Made by a program: the position numbers and the translations under genes | The notes under the pieces: model-generated | What the model saw: only the letters and a program-made list of their open reading frames with translations | Told to the model about the DNA's origin: nothing | The model's database searches: none | From: Spongiibacter thalassae | Lineage (GTDB): Bacteria > Pseudomonadota > Gammaproteobacteria > Pseudomonadales > Spongiibacteraceae | Assembly (NCBI RefSeq): GCF_012272835.1 | Contig: NZ_JAAWWK010000005.1 | Location: forward strand, 22,125 to 86,124 | DNA: 64,000 nucleotides | Direction of reading: 5' to 3' | Shown here: in pieces, positions 54,903-63,804 of the stretch | How positions within the stretch are numbered: position 1 is the stretch's first letter | How the letters are laid out: the number at the start of each line of letters is the position of its first letter

Positions 54903-55490
54903 TTATAGCCCCAGCACCAGTCCCCGGGGCATTCCCGCCGAGGCGGCGGCGTGGCGCAGCAGCACTTCAAGTACATTGATCGACAGAAACACCAGAATGG
55001 GGGACAGGTCGAGTCCGCCCAGCGGTGGAATCAGCTTGCGAAAGGGCGCCATGACCGGCTCGGTCAGCTGTTGCAACAGCTGCGCACCGGGGTTGTGGCT
55101 GCCCTGGGCGACCCAGCTCAGGATGATGCTGCCGATAATCGCAAAAAAGTACAGGCTGAGCAGGGCGGACGCAATGCCGATAGCCGACCACAGCAGGATT
55201 TGCGCGGGATTGGGCAGGGCATTGAACAGCAGCTTGCACAGCAAGACAATGCCGATGGCCTGTATTGCATAGGCGACCAACAGCGACGATGAATCGATGC
55301 GTCCCATCGGCGGAATGAATCGGCGCAGCGGCAGCACCGCAGGATTACTGACTTTAACAATGGTCTGGCAGATCGGGTTGTAAAAATCCGCGCGGGCCAG
55401 TTGCAGCAGCATACGCAGCAAAAACAGCATCAGTGCGAGGCTGACGACGCTGTTGATCAGCAAAACGGTAATGTCGTTGATTGCACCCAT
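54903..55490 (-). CDS. yggT: YggT-family membrane protein
   Basis: The 195-residue protein has two similar halves, each with two membrane segments. Each half has a NPICQTIVKVSNPAVLPLRRFIPPMGRIDSS or GAQLLQQLTEPVMAPFRKLIPPLGGLDLSP block, the YGGT signature. E. coli YggT affects osmotic tolerance and related proteins sit in division and photosystem assembly; the role here is unknown. It lies 5 bp after proC. Confidence 0.93.
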   Translation of the reverse strand: MGAINDITVLLINSVVSLALMLFLLRMLLQLARADFYNPICQTIVKVSNPAVLPLRRFIPPMGRIDSSSLLVAYAIQAIGIVLLCKLLFNALPNPAQILLWSAIGIASALLSLYFFAIIGSIILSWVAQGSHNPGAQLLQQLTEPVMAPFRKLIPPLGGLDLSPILVFLSINVLEVLLRHAAASAGMPRGLVLGL

Positions 55491-55495
55491 GGTCT

Positions 55496-56323
55496 CTATT
55501 CTCCTTCCAGTTCGCGACCGAGTTCTTCCGAACGGTCGGCGGCGCCGCGCAGTGCCGTGCTCATCAGAGTGCGAAAGCCGCCCTCTTCCATGATTTCAAT
55601 GGCGCGTTGAGTGGTGCCGTTTGGTGAGGTGACCCGGCGGCGCAGTTCGGCGGCGTCAACGTCGCTGTCCAGCGCCATTCGCGAAGCGCCAAAGGCGGTT
55701 TGCAGGGCCAGCCGGTTCGCGGTGTCGGCATTCAGGCCCAGTTCCGTTCCAGCCTGCTGAATGGCCTCGATCATCAGGAAAAAATACGCGGGGCCGCTGC
55801 CGGATACTGCAGTGACGGCGTCGAGGTCGCTTTCGGTATCGACCCACAGGGCCAGACCGGTGGCGCTGAGAATGTTCTCGGCGAGGGCTTTTTCGGCCTC
55901 GCTGACCGCGCTGTTGGCGAACAGACCGGTGGCGCCGCAACGTATCAGGGCGGGGGTATTGGGCATGCAGCGCACAATAGCGAGGCCGCTGCCCAGCCAG
56001 CGCTCTATGCTGGCGGCGGTAATGCCCGCGGCAATGCTGATAATAAGTGGCTTGCCGGTTTGTACGTCGGCGGCAATCTGCTCGCAGACGACTTTCATCA
56101 ATTGGGGTTTGACCGCCAGTACCAGCACGTCGCAGCCGGGAATAATGTCGCCGTTATTTTCACTGGTGGTGATGTCGCCAAGCTCGCGCAGGCGTTGCAG
56201 GCTGTCACTGTTGGGGTCGCCGGCGCGAAGATTTGCCGCGCTGACGCCACTGGCGAGGAGCCCGCCAATAATGCTGGCGGCCATATTGCCGCCGCCGATA
56301 AATCCGATTGTCGCTGTACTCAC
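55496..56323 (-). CDS. proC: Pyrroline-5-carboxylate reductase
   Basis: The 275-residue enzyme makes proline from pyrroline-5-carboxylate with NAD(P)H. GFIGGGNMAASIIGGLL near 7-23 binds the cofactor. VKPQLMKVV, RCMPNTPALIRCGATGLF and the C-terminal ALRRRVTSPNGTTQRAIEIMEEGGFR helix are family marks. It lies between yggS and yggT, the usual order. Confidence 0.96.
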   Translation of the reverse strand: MSTATIGFIGGGNMAASIIGGLLASGVSAANLRAGDPNSDSLQRLRELGDITTSENNGDIIPGCDVLVLAVKPQLMKVVCEQIAADVQTGKPLIISIAAGITAASIERWLGSGLAIVRCMPNTPALIRCGATGLFANSAVSEAEKALAENILSATGLALWVDTESDLDAVTAVSGSGPAYFFLMIEAIQQAGTELGLNADTANRLALQTAFGASRMALDSDVDAAELRRRVTSPNGTTQRAIEIMEEGGFRTLMSTALRGAADRSEELGRELEGE

Positions 56324-56418
56324 CCTGACCTCCCGGTGATGCCCGGCTGCTGCCGTGCTGGCTGAAGTGCGGTGGAGTATATCAGGCTGGCCATGGCTGT
56401 CGAAGGGCGCAGGGGATA

Positions 56419-57132
56419 TCAGCGCCGCCGTGGGCCAAATATCGCAGTGCCGATACGCAGACAGGTGCTGCCTTCGGCAATGGCTGCCGCCATATCGCCG
56501 GACATGCCCATCGACAGCGTGTCCAGCGTCAGTGCCGGACAGGTCTTCTGCAAGGTGTCGCGCAGGGCTCGCAACTTGGCAAAACTGCGGCGTTGCCGCG
56601 CCGGATCATCCTCGGCAGCGGGAATTGCCATCAGGCCGCGCAGGCGCAGTTGCGGCAGGGCGCTGATGTCGGCGGCGGCGTCGACCACCTCCTCGGGGCG
56701 AAAACCGCTTTTTCTGGTCTCGCCACTGATGTTGACCTGCAGGCAAATATTCAGTGGTGGTAGCTTGTCGGGGCGTTGCTCGCTCAGGCGCCGGGCGATT
56801 TTCATTCGGTCTACACTGTGCACCCAGGCGAAGTTCTCGGCAATGTCGCGGGTCTTGTTGGACTGGATCGGGCCGATAAAGTGCCAGTGAATTTCCGGGG
56901 TTTCGGTCCAGGTACGTAGCTCGGCCTGTTTGGCCAAGGCTTCCTGCAAATAGTTTTCGCCGATATGGTGGCAGCCCGCCGCGACAGCTTCGGCAACTTC
57001 CCCTGCGCTGCGGGTTTTACTGACCGCGAGCAGGCAAATGCTGTCGGCATCGCGTGAGTGTTGTCTGGCAATTATGGCGATTTGCCCTCGCAGCGATGCT
57101 ATATTCAGTGCGATGGGGGAGGCGTTGGTCAT
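56419..57132 (-). CDS. yggS: Pyridoxal-phosphate homeostasis protein (YggS)
   Basis: The 237-residue TIM-barrel protein binds PLP through the lysine of LLAVSKTRSAGEVAEA near 34-49. GENYLQEALAKQAEL, WHFIGPIQSNKTRDIAENFAWVHSVDR and GLMAIPA are family features. The C-terminal LSMGMSGDMAAAIAEGSTCLRIGTAIFG phosphate loop is intact. It diverges from pilT across about 180 bp, as in Pseudomonas. Confidence 0.95.
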   Translation of the reverse strand: MTNASPIALNIASLRGQIAIIARQHSRDADSICLLAVSKTRSAGEVAEAVAAGCHHIGENYLQEALAKQAELRTWTETPEIHWHFIGPIQSNKTRDIAENFAWVHSVDRMKIARRLSEQRPDKLPPLNICLQVNISGETRKSGFRPEEVVDAAADISALPQLRLRGLMAIPAAEDDPARQRRSFAKLRALRDTLQKTCPALTLDTLSMGMSGDMAAAIAEGSTCLRIGTAIFGPRRR

Positions 57133-57314
57133 CGTAAAACTGGCTCCGCACAGTGGTGTGAGTGGGGCTTTATGGCGCAGTTCACGACCTTCATGTCGTT
57201 AACTTGCGATAATGCAATTGCGCGCCCCTGCCCTGCAGCGCATCATAATCAGCTGAATACCCGCGCGCCACCGGGCAGCACAATAACTTGGTTGCCAGGC
57301 CTTTAAGGAGAGTC

Positions 57315-58349
57315 ATGGATATCACAGAATTGCTGGCCTTCAGTGCCAAGCAGAAAGCCTCGGATTTACACCTTTCTGCCGGACTACCGCCAATGATAAG
57401 GGTTGATGGCGATGTTCGCCGTATCAACCTGCCACCGCTGGAGCACCGCGAGGTGCACGGTTTGATCTATGAAATTATGAACGACCGCCAGCGGCGTGAC
57501 TACGAGGAGTTTCTGGAAACCGACTTTTCCTTTGAGGTTCCCGGCGTGGCCCGTTTCCGGGTCAATGCCTTTAACCACAACCGCGGCGCGGGGGCGGTAT
57601 TTCGTACCATTCCGTCAAAGGTATTAAGCCTTGAAGAGCTGGGCATGGGCAAGGTGTTTATCGACATCTCCCTGCTCCCCCGGGGGCTGGTGCTGGTCAC
57701 CGGGCCGACGGGGTCGGGTAAGTCGACCACGCTGGCGGCGATGATCGACTACATCAACGACAATAAATTCGACCACATTCTCACCGTGGAAGACCCCATT
57801 GAATTTGTCCATGAATCGAAAAAATACCTGGTTAACCAGCGCGAGGTACATCGGGATACCCACGGCTTCAACGAGGCCCTGCGCTCGGCACTGCGGGAAG
57901 ACCCGGATATTATTCTGGTGGGCGAGCTGCGTGACCTTGAGACGATTCGGCTGGCATTGACCGCGGCGGAGACCGGGCACCTGGTGTTCGGCACCCTGCA
58001 CACCACTTCGGCGGCGAAAACCATCGACCGGGTTGTTGACGTATTCCCGGGTGAGGAGAAGGCGATGGTGCGGTCGATGTTGTCGGAGTCGTTACAGGCG
58101 GTGATTTCCCAGACCCTGTTGAAACGCCCCGAGGGTGGTCGTGTCGCGGCCCATGAAATTATGATCGGTACTCCCGCGATCCGTAACCTGATCCGTGAAG
58201 ACAAGGTTGCGCAGATGTACTCCGCCATTCAATCCGGCGCCAATGTCGGTATGCAGACAATGGACCAGTGCCTGAAAGAGCTGCTGCAGAAGCGTCTGAT
58301 TACCCGCGATGCGGCCAAGCTGAAAGCGCGCTTCCCGGAAAATTTTTAA
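57315..58349 (+). CDS. pilT: Type IV pilus retraction ATPase PilT
   Basis: The 344-residue hexameric motor starts MDITELLAFSAKQKASDLHLSAGLPP after AAGGAG. Walker A GPTGSGKST is at 130-138, the ASP box EDPIEFVHESKKYLVNQREV and the HIS box TAAETGHLVFGTLHTTSAAKTIDRVVDVFP follow. AIRNLIREDK near the end is the retraction motif typical of PilT. It drives pilus retraction for twitching and DNA uptake. It is followed by pilU after 37 bp. Confidence 0.97.
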   Translation: MDITELLAFSAKQKASDLHLSAGLPPMIRVDGDVRRINLPPLEHREVHGLIYEIMNDRQRRDYEEFLETDFSFEVPGVARFRVNAFNHNRGAGAVFRTIPSKVLSLEELGMGKVFIDISLLPRGLVLVTGPTGSGKSTTLAAMIDYINDNKFDHILTVEDPIEFVHESKKYLVNQREVHRDTHGFNEALRSALREDPDIILVGELRDLETIRLALTAAETGHLVFGTLHTTSAAKTIDRVVDVFPGEEKAMVRSMLSESLQAVISQTLLKRPEGGRVAAHEIMIGTPAIRNLIREDKVAQMYSAIQSGANVGMQTMDQCLKELLQKRLITRDAAKLKARFPENF

Positions 58350-58386
58350 GCTCGCCGCAGGTTGTGGTGTGGTGCAGGAGAGTTAA

Positions 58387-59544
58387 GTGGAATTTGAAAA
58401 ACTATTGCGGATTATGCATGACAAGGGCGCGTCTGACCTGTTCATTTCCGCCGGTGTACCGCCGTCGATCAAGCTCAACGGCCAGATGATTCCGCTGAGT
58501 AGCAATGCCCTCAGCCCCGAGCAGGCTCGGGAGGTGGTGCTGGGGGTGATGAACGAGCAGCAGCGCCGGGAGTTTGTTCGCGATAAGGAGTGTAATTTTG
58601 CCATCAGTTCCCGGGGAATCGGGCGCTTTCGGGTGAGTGCGTTTTATCAGCGCAACCTGGTAGGGATGGTGCTGCGGCGCATCGAGTCGAAAATACCGAC
58701 CACCGACGACCTCGGGCTGCCGGAGATCGTCAAGGAACTGGCGATGACCAAGCGCGGCCTGATTATCTTTGTCGGCGCCACCGGCACGGGTAAATCCACC
58801 TCGCTGGCGTCGATGATCGGCCACCGCAACGAAAACTCGAAGGGGCATATTATTACCGTCGAGGACCCCATCGAATTCGTCCACCAGCACCGGGGGTGTA
58901 TTGTCACTCAGCGGGAAGTGGGCATTGATACCGAGTCCTTTGAGGTGGCGTTGAAGAATATGCTGCGTCAGGCACCCGATGTCATTATGATCGGCGAGGT
59001 GCGCTCTCGGGAAACCATGGAGCACGCCATTACCTTTGCCGAAACCGGCCACCTTTGTTTGTGCACCCTGCACGCCAACAACGCCAACCAGGCGCTGGAT
59101 CGCATCCTTCACTTTTTCCCGGCGGAGCGCCACGGGCAGCTGTGGATGGACCTGTCGCTGAATCTGCGGGCCATGGTCGCCCAGCAGCTGATTCCCACGC
59201 GGGATGGCGATGGTCGTCGTGCCTGTGTGGAAATTCTGCTGAACACGCCGCTGGCCTCTGACTTGATTCGCAAGGGCGATGTCGCCGGTTTGAAGGATTT
59301 GATGCGCCAGTCTACCGAGCAGGGCATGCAGACCTTTGATCAGGCGCTGTATGAGCTGTACACCGCGGGTGAGATCACCTATCAGGACGCCATTGCCCAT
59401 GCGGATTCGGCAAATGATTTGCGCCTGCTGATAAAGTTGGGCAGCGACAACGACGTGGGTCGCATGACCTCGGCGGCGGGGCGGCTCAGTATTGAGGACA
59501 ACGGCAAGGACTCCGGCAACAAGGGCGGAGTAGGGCGTTTCTGA
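58387..59544 (+). CDS. pilU: PilT-dependent retraction ATPase PilU
   Basis: The 385-residue paralogue of PilT starts at GTG 58387, after AGGAG. Walker A GATGTGKST is at 130-138. TVEDPIEFVHQHRGCIVTQREVGIDTESF and EVRSRETMEHAITFAETGHLCLCTLHANNANQALDRILHFFP are present. The C-terminal tail (about 40 residues, RMTSAAGRLSIEDNGKDSGNKGG) is longer and less conserved than in PilT. PilU works with PilT to raise retraction force. Confidence 0.95.
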   Translation: MEFEKLLRIMHDKGASDLFISAGVPPSIKLNGQMIPLSSNALSPEQAREVVLGVMNEQQRREFVRDKECNFAISSRGIGRFRVSAFYQRNLVGMVLRRIESKIPTTDDLGLPEIVKELAMTKRGLIIFVGATGTGKSTSLASMIGHRNENSKGHIITVEDPIEFVHQHRGCIVTQREVGIDTESFEVALKNMLRQAPDVIMIGEVRSRETMEHAITFAETGHLCLCTLHANNANQALDRILHFFPAERHGQLWMDLSLNLRAMVAQQLIPTRDGDGRRACVEILLNTPLASDLIRKGDVAGLKDLMRQSTEQGMQTFDQALYELYTAGEITYQDAIAHADSANDLRLLIKLGSDNDVGRMTSAAGRLSIEDNGKDSGNKGGVGRF

Positions 59545-59552
59545 GCAGCCCG

Positions 59553-59972
59553 TCAGGCCTGCTCGCGAAACCAGCTTTCCAGAATCAGCACCGCGCTCAG
59601 GCTATCGACACCGCGATCCTTGAATTCCCGGTTGCCGCCCTGCTCGAGCAGAGCGCCTTTGGCTTCGAAACTGCTCAGGCGCTCGTCGGCGAAATACACG
59701 GCGATGCCAAAACGGCCGTGGATGCGATTGCCGAACTTGCGTGCCCGCTGGGACATGTCCGACAAGCTGCCATCCATATTCAGGGGCAGGCCAACCACTA
59801 CCGCATCGGGTTTCCATTCCCTGAGCAGGGCGTCGATATCCTCCCAGCGGGGAATGCCGTCCTTGGCCCGCAGTGCGGTCAAGGGCGAGGCCGTGCCGGT
59901 CAGGCTCTGGCCGACGGCGCAGCCGATCCAGCGCAGTCCGTAGTCGAAGGCGAGCAGGTGTTTTGCAGTCAT
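59553..59972 (-). CDS. yqgF: RNase H-fold nuclease YqgF (RuvX)
   Basis: The 139-residue protein begins MTAKHLLAFDYGLRWIGCAVGQ, with the first acidic catalytic residue in FDYG. VVGLPLNMDGSLSDMSQRARKFGNRI and FADERLSSFEAKGALLEQGG with the second acidic residue follow. D-S near RGVDSLSAVLILE completes the set. YqgF processes the 5' end of pre-16S rRNA. It is downstream of yqgE and converges with pilU. Confidence 0.94.
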   Translation of the reverse strand: MTAKHLLAFDYGLRWIGCAVGQSLTGTASPLTALRAKDGIPRWEDIDALLREWKPDAVVVGLPLNMDGSLSDMSQRARKFGNRIHGRFGIAVYFADERLSSFEAKGALLEQGGNREFKDRGVDSLSAVLILESWFREQA

Positions 59973-60025
59973 TGCCGAGGTCTATGTCGTAGGGGCGCCC
60001 AGTGTAACGGAATATTGCTTGCGGA

Positions 60026-60595
60026 TCAGGCGTGGCCGGTGTCCGAGCCGAGCTGGGCGAAGGAAATACCCAGTGTTGCCAGGGCGGCGTCGACCCGCTG
60101 CTCCGGTGGCACTGAAAAAATAACATTGTAGTCGGCGGGTACGGTCAGCCAGGTGTTTTCCTGCAGCTCTTCCTCCAGTTGGCCGGCGTCCCAGCCGGCG
60201 TAACCCAGTGCCACCAGAGCGTGTTCCGGGCCGCCCCGCCGGGCAATGGCGTCGAGAATATCCAGTGAGGTGGTCAAGGCAATGCTGTCGCTCACCGGGA
60301 TGGAGGCGTCCCAGTCCTGGTGGCCGCGCAGGTGCAAAACGAAGCCGCGGTCGGTGTGCACCGGGCCACCGGCGTATACCGGTGCAGTATTGCGGTAGAT
60401 GGGCTCATCGAAATCCAGCTGTTCGAGAATTTCATCAATCTGCATATCGAGTGGGCGATTGATAATAATGCCCATGGCACCGTGCTCATCGTGCTCGCAG
60501 AGAAAGGTAATGCTGTGCGCAAAGATCCCGTCGCTAAGGCTGGGCAGGGCGATAAGAAAGTGATTTTTCAGTGATTGAAAGCTGTTGTCGCCCAT
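60026..60595 (-). CDS. yqgE: YqgE/AlgH-family protein
   Basis: The 189-residue protein from ATG 60595 (MGDNSFQSLKNHFLIALPSLSDGIFAHSITFLCEHDEHGAMGIIINRP) has the diagnostic N-terminal block. VYAGGPVHTDRGFVLH and GYAGWDAGQLEEELQENTWL are the other conserved stretches. A longer start at 60661 is not supported. In Pseudomonas it is named AlgH for an alginate link; its molecular function is unknown. Confidence 0.93.
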   Translation of the reverse strand: MGDNSFQSLKNHFLIALPSLSDGIFAHSITFLCEHDEHGAMGIIINRPLDMQIDEILEQLDFDEPIYRNTAPVYAGGPVHTDRGFVLHLRGHQDWDASIPVSDSIALTTSLDILDAIARRGGPEHALVALGYAGWDAGQLEEELQENTWLTVPADYNVIFSVPPEQRVDAALATLGISFAQLGSDTGHA

Positions 60596-60700
60596 GTGTA
60601 CAGCGCTCCGGTTGACAGCATCGGTGTGGTGGCAACCCCGGCGGGCGCCTTTAATGAGCATTCCTTAACAGTATGGGTCAAATCCCGACAAACTCAAGAA

Positions 60701-61624
60701 TCAGCTTCCGCTGGCGCGCAGGGCGTCGCGCTCGAAGCGCCAGGTGCGGACGATGCCAAGGCGATTTTTGCCGTCAAGTACCTCGGCGGGAATGGCCTCG
60801 AAGGGGGCAGCGAGGCGAACAATGCGGTGGGCGGCCTGATCCAGCAGGGGATTGCCGGAGCTGCTCATAATGCGGACTTCGTCGATGCGCCCGTCGGGGA
60901 ACAGCATCAACAGCAGGCGCAGTTCGCCCTCGATGCCGGTGCGGCGGGCTTCGTCGGGGTAGTAGCGGTTGCCGATTTCCTCGATGTGGGACTCCCAGCG
61001 GTCGAGGTACAGCGCATCCGGCGAGCCGCGGGTTGCCACCGAGGTAATAAATTTGGGTCTCGGCATGTTGGCATAGCTTTGATTCAAACGATCCAGTTGA
61101 GCCTCCAGCGCGGCAATATTGTCGCTGAGCTCACTGGTGTCGTCATCGCCCTGATGGCGCTCCACCTGGCGCTTGTCCCGGGCAGTGGAGACATTGAGTG
61201 CGCGGGAGGCGTCAGCATTGCTGTGTAGCAGGGTTTTGCTGTCGCGCAGCTCTTGTCGGCGGGCCTGTTTCAGCACCTCCTCGGTCGGCGCGGTATTGTG
61301 GTGATAGGCGCTTTCACGACGGCTGCTGAGCTCCGCTTTGTCGTCGAGGGTGCCACTGCCGGCTTGGTCGTACTGGGCAATATAGTCGGCCTTGTCCGGT
61401 GGGCTTTTGCTTTGGTATTGGGCGAGGGTGACTTCGAGGCTGGGCAGTCGTGGGCGGATGTCGTCCATGTCAAAGCTGACGCCGAGAATCATCGCCAGAT
61501 GGAGGGCCGTCGCGAAGCAGATAATAAAGCCCAGCCGCTCAGGTGACGGTTGCAGCCCGCTGTGCAGCGCGGCGATGTCGCCGTTGGCATACTGCGGAAC
61601 AACAGCCCCCTGCCTGCCGGTCAT
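60701..61624 (-). CDS. TonB-family C-terminal domain protein
   Basis: The 307-residue protein has an N-terminal membrane segment (about 30-48, LGFIICFATALHLAMILGV), a charged periplasmic linker with a coiled-coil stretch (about 150-185) and a TonB C-terminal domain (about 210-300). The domain includes YLDRWESHIEEIGNRYYPDEARRTGIEGELRLLLMLFPDGRIDEVRIMSSSGNPLLDQAAHRIVRLAAPFEAIP. Linker proline repeats of classical TonB are lacking. No exbB-exbD is near. This position matches the TonB3 gene beside gshB and pilG of Pseudomonas, linked there to twitching. Confidence 0.88.
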   Translation of the reverse strand: MTGRQGAVVPQYANGDIAALHSGLQPSPERLGFIICFATALHLAMILGVSFDMDDIRPRLPSLEVTLAQYQSKSPPDKADYIAQYDQAGSGTLDDKAELSSRRESAYHHNTAPTEEVLKQARRQELRDSKTLLHSNADASRALNVSTARDKRQVERHQGDDDTSELSDNIAALEAQLDRLNQSYANMPRPKFITSVATRGSPDALYLDRWESHIEEIGNRYYPDEARRTGIEGELRLLLMLFPDGRIDEVRIMSSSGNPLLDQAAHRIVRLAAPFEAIPAEVLDGKNRLGIVRTWRFERDALRASGS

Positions 61625-62583
61625 AGCGGCTTGCGATCCTTGAGTTTGCCAGCGATGCAGTCGAGCAGTCGTGCGGCGATGTCGGTGCCGTATTGGGCGT
61701 CTATTTCCCGCAGGCAGGTGGGGCTGGTCACATTGATTTCAGTGAGGGCGTCGCCGATAACGTCGAGACCAACAAGCAACAAGCCCTTCTCCCGAGCGAC
61801 CGGGCCGACCTGTTCGGCAATCCAGCGGTCGCGATCGTTCAGCGGTTGTGCTCGACCGGTGCCGCCGGCCGCGAGATTGCCTCGGGTTTCACCCGCGGCG
61901 GGGATGCGCGCCAGGCAGTATTCCACTGGCTCGCCGTCGATGAGCAGAATGCGCTTGTCGCCGTCGGTAATGGCCGGCAAATAGACCTGGGCCATAATCA
62001 TTTCCTGGCCGTGATTGGTCAGGGTTTCCAGTATCACCGACACGTTGGGGTCGCCCTCGCGCAGGCGGAAGATGGAACTGCCACCCATGCCGTCCAGCGG
62101 CTTCATAATCACGTCACCGTGCTGCCGGTAGAATTCCCGCAGGCGCCGGGGGTCGCGGCTGACCAGCTGGCGCGGCGCGCACTGGGGGAATTGCAGGGCA
62201 AACAGCTTTTCGTTGCAGTCGCGCAGGCTTTGCGGCCGATTGACCACCAGTGCGCCCTGTCGTTCGGCCAGCTCCAGAATATGGGTGGCGTAGAGAAATT
62301 CGTTGTCAAAGGGCGGGTCCTTGCGCATCAGGATCACGTCGAGGTCGCCGAGGTCGATATCCTGGCACTCGCCCAGCTCGTAGAACGCGTCGGGATTGCG
62401 AAAAGCGCGCAGACTCTGGCTGCGGGCGCGGGCACGGCCATTTTCAATGTACAGATCTGGCAGGCACATGTAGTGAATGTCCCAGCTGCGACCCATGGCT
62501 GCCCAGAGCATGGCGAGGGTGGAGTCTTTCTTGTAGTTGACCTGGGTTATGGGATCCATAACCACGCCTAGCCGGATTGTCAT
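61621..62583 (-). CDS. gshB: Glutathione synthetase
   Basis: The 320-residue ATP-grasp enzyme adds glycine to gamma-glutamylcysteine. RLGVVMDPITQVNYKKDSTLAMLWAA near 4-29, MRKDPPFDNEFLYATHILE, VMKPLDGMGGSSIFRL (ATP binding) and NVTSPTCLREID near the end are family marks. It overlaps the TonB-type gene by 4 bp. It diverges from pilG across about 370 bp. Confidence 0.96.
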   Translation of the reverse strand: MTIRLGVVMDPITQVNYKKDSTLAMLWAAMGRSWDIHYMCLPDLYIENGRARARSQSLRAFRNPDAFYELGECQDIDLGDLDVILMRKDPPFDNEFLYATHILELAERQGALVVNRPQSLRDCNEKLFALQFPQCAPRQLVSRDPRRLREFYRQHGDVIMKPLDGMGGSSIFRLREGDPNVSVILETLTNHGQEMIMAQVYLPAITDGDKRILLIDGEPVEYCLARIPAAGETRGNLAAGGTGRAQPLNDRDRWIAEQVGPVAREKGLLLVGLDVIGDALTEINVTSPTCLREIDAQYGTDIAARLLDCIAGKLKDRKPL

Positions 62584-62956
62584 ATATAAGCCTGTGGCAG
62601 ATGTTGGATGGTGCGCGCCGGTGGTCGGTCCAAAAGGCGGACAGTAAACCGCGTTACCGGATAAATGTGATAACTGTTAAAGCCGTCGCGCTATGTTAAC
62701 GAAAAAAGCGTATCCTCGGGACGGTTTGGTTGAGACTTCGCCGTTTCCACTGACATAAAATAACGTATACGAGACCTGGCGCGCAATTTGAACATCGCGC
62801 CTGCGATGGTGGTAAAGGGGCTGTGGGTCGGCGGCAGAGCTTGGTCACATTACCGCGCCTGTCCGCTTGTGTTTTGCCACATTTCACGGTTTTATAAGGC
62901 GCGTCCGCAAGTAGATCGTGAGCGCGGCTCGTCTTTATTTTGGGGTTTAGGTGTAT
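62584..62956. other. Divergent promoter region gshB / pilG
   Basis: This 373-bp gap holds no credible gene. It should contain promoters for gshB leftward and pilG rightward. I see no strong dyad, riboswitch or sigma-54 element. An open frame on the minus strand here is a shadow that continues into pilG and is rejected. Confidence 0.5.
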
Positions 62957-63352
62957 ATGGACGCTAATTTTTCCGACCTTAAGGTCATGATTATCGACGA
63001 TAGCAAGACCATTCGTCGGACGACTGAGACCCTGCTGGCCAAGGCCGGGTGTACCGTCATAACTGCCATCGACGGATTTGACGCATTGGCGAAAATAGCC
63101 GATACCAAGCCGGACATTATTTTTGTCGATATTATGATGCCCCGTCTCGATGGTTATCAGACCTGTGCCTTGATCAAAAATAACAGTGAATTCAAGGACA
63201 CGCCGGTCATCATGCTGTCCAGCAAGGACGGCTTGTTCGACAAGGCCAAAGGCCGTATCGTGGGCTCGGATCAATATCTGACCAAGCCCTTCAGTAAAAA
63301 TGAGTTGCTGGACGCGATCCAGACCCACGTCGCTAACGAAGCGGTCGACTAA
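62957..63352 (+). CDS. pilG: Twitching motility response regulator PilG
   Basis: The 131-residue single-domain receiver starts MDANFSDLKVMIIDDSKTIRRTTETLL. The acidic pair D14-D15, the phosphoacceptor D58 (IIFVDIMMPRLDGYQ) and the conserved lysine in YLTKPF are present. It is the CheY-like output of the Pil-Chp pathway that controls pilus extension. ATG 62957 is preferred over GTG 62951. Confidence 0.94.
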   Translation: MDANFSDLKVMIIDDSKTIRRTTETLLAKAGCTVITAIDGFDALAKIADTKPDIIFVDIMMPRLDGYQTCALIKNNSEFKDTPVIMLSSKDGLFDKAKGRIVGSDQYLTKPFSKNELLDAIQTHVANEAVD

Positions 63353-63427
63353 CCGTAGCAGCTCGATAAGCAGAGTCCGACGGCCCGGAACTGTAAGCAG
63401 GCAGATTGTTTTAGCGAGAGGGATGCA

Positions 63428-63790
63428 ATGCCACGCGTATTAATCGTAGATGATTCACCCACTGAGATTCTGAAAATCACCCAGATTCTCCATAAACGTG
63501 GCTACGAGGTCATTACCGCTGCCAGCGGTGAAGAGGGTGTAGAAATGGTCAAGACCGAGATGCCGGATGTGGTATTGATGGATATCGTGATGCCCGGTCT
63601 CAACGGTTTTCAAGCAACACGTCAGCTCAGTCGCGACCCGCAGACCAGCGGCGTGCCGGTTATCATAGTGACCACCAAGAGTCAGGACACCGACCGCCTC
63701 TGGGGACAGCGCCAGGGAGCAAAGGGGTATATCACCAAACCGGTCGATGGTCGGGTACTCATCAAAACTATCGAAGCCGTGTTGAACTGA
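63428..63790 (+). CDS. pilH: Twitching motility response regulator PilH
   Basis: The 120-residue receiver starts MPRVLIVDDSPTEILKITQIL. The phosphoacceptor is D52 (VVLMDIVMPGLNGFQ) and the lysine is in YITKPVDG. It acts as the second CheY-like protein of the Pil-Chp system, thought to favour retraction or drain phosphate. It follows pilG by 75 bp. Confidence 0.95.
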   Translation: MPRVLIVDDSPTEILKITQILHKRGYEVITAASGEEGVEMVKTEMPDVVLMDIVMPGLNGFQATRQLSRDPQTSGVPVIIVTTKSQDTDRLWGQRQGAKGYITKPVDGRVLIKTIEAVLN

Positions 63791-63804
63791 GCGGGCCGAC
63801 GTCG

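Noticed and set aside
62696-63328. 210-residue frame on the minus strand near gshB
   Set aside because: It is antisense to pilG over most of its length and has no ribosome site.
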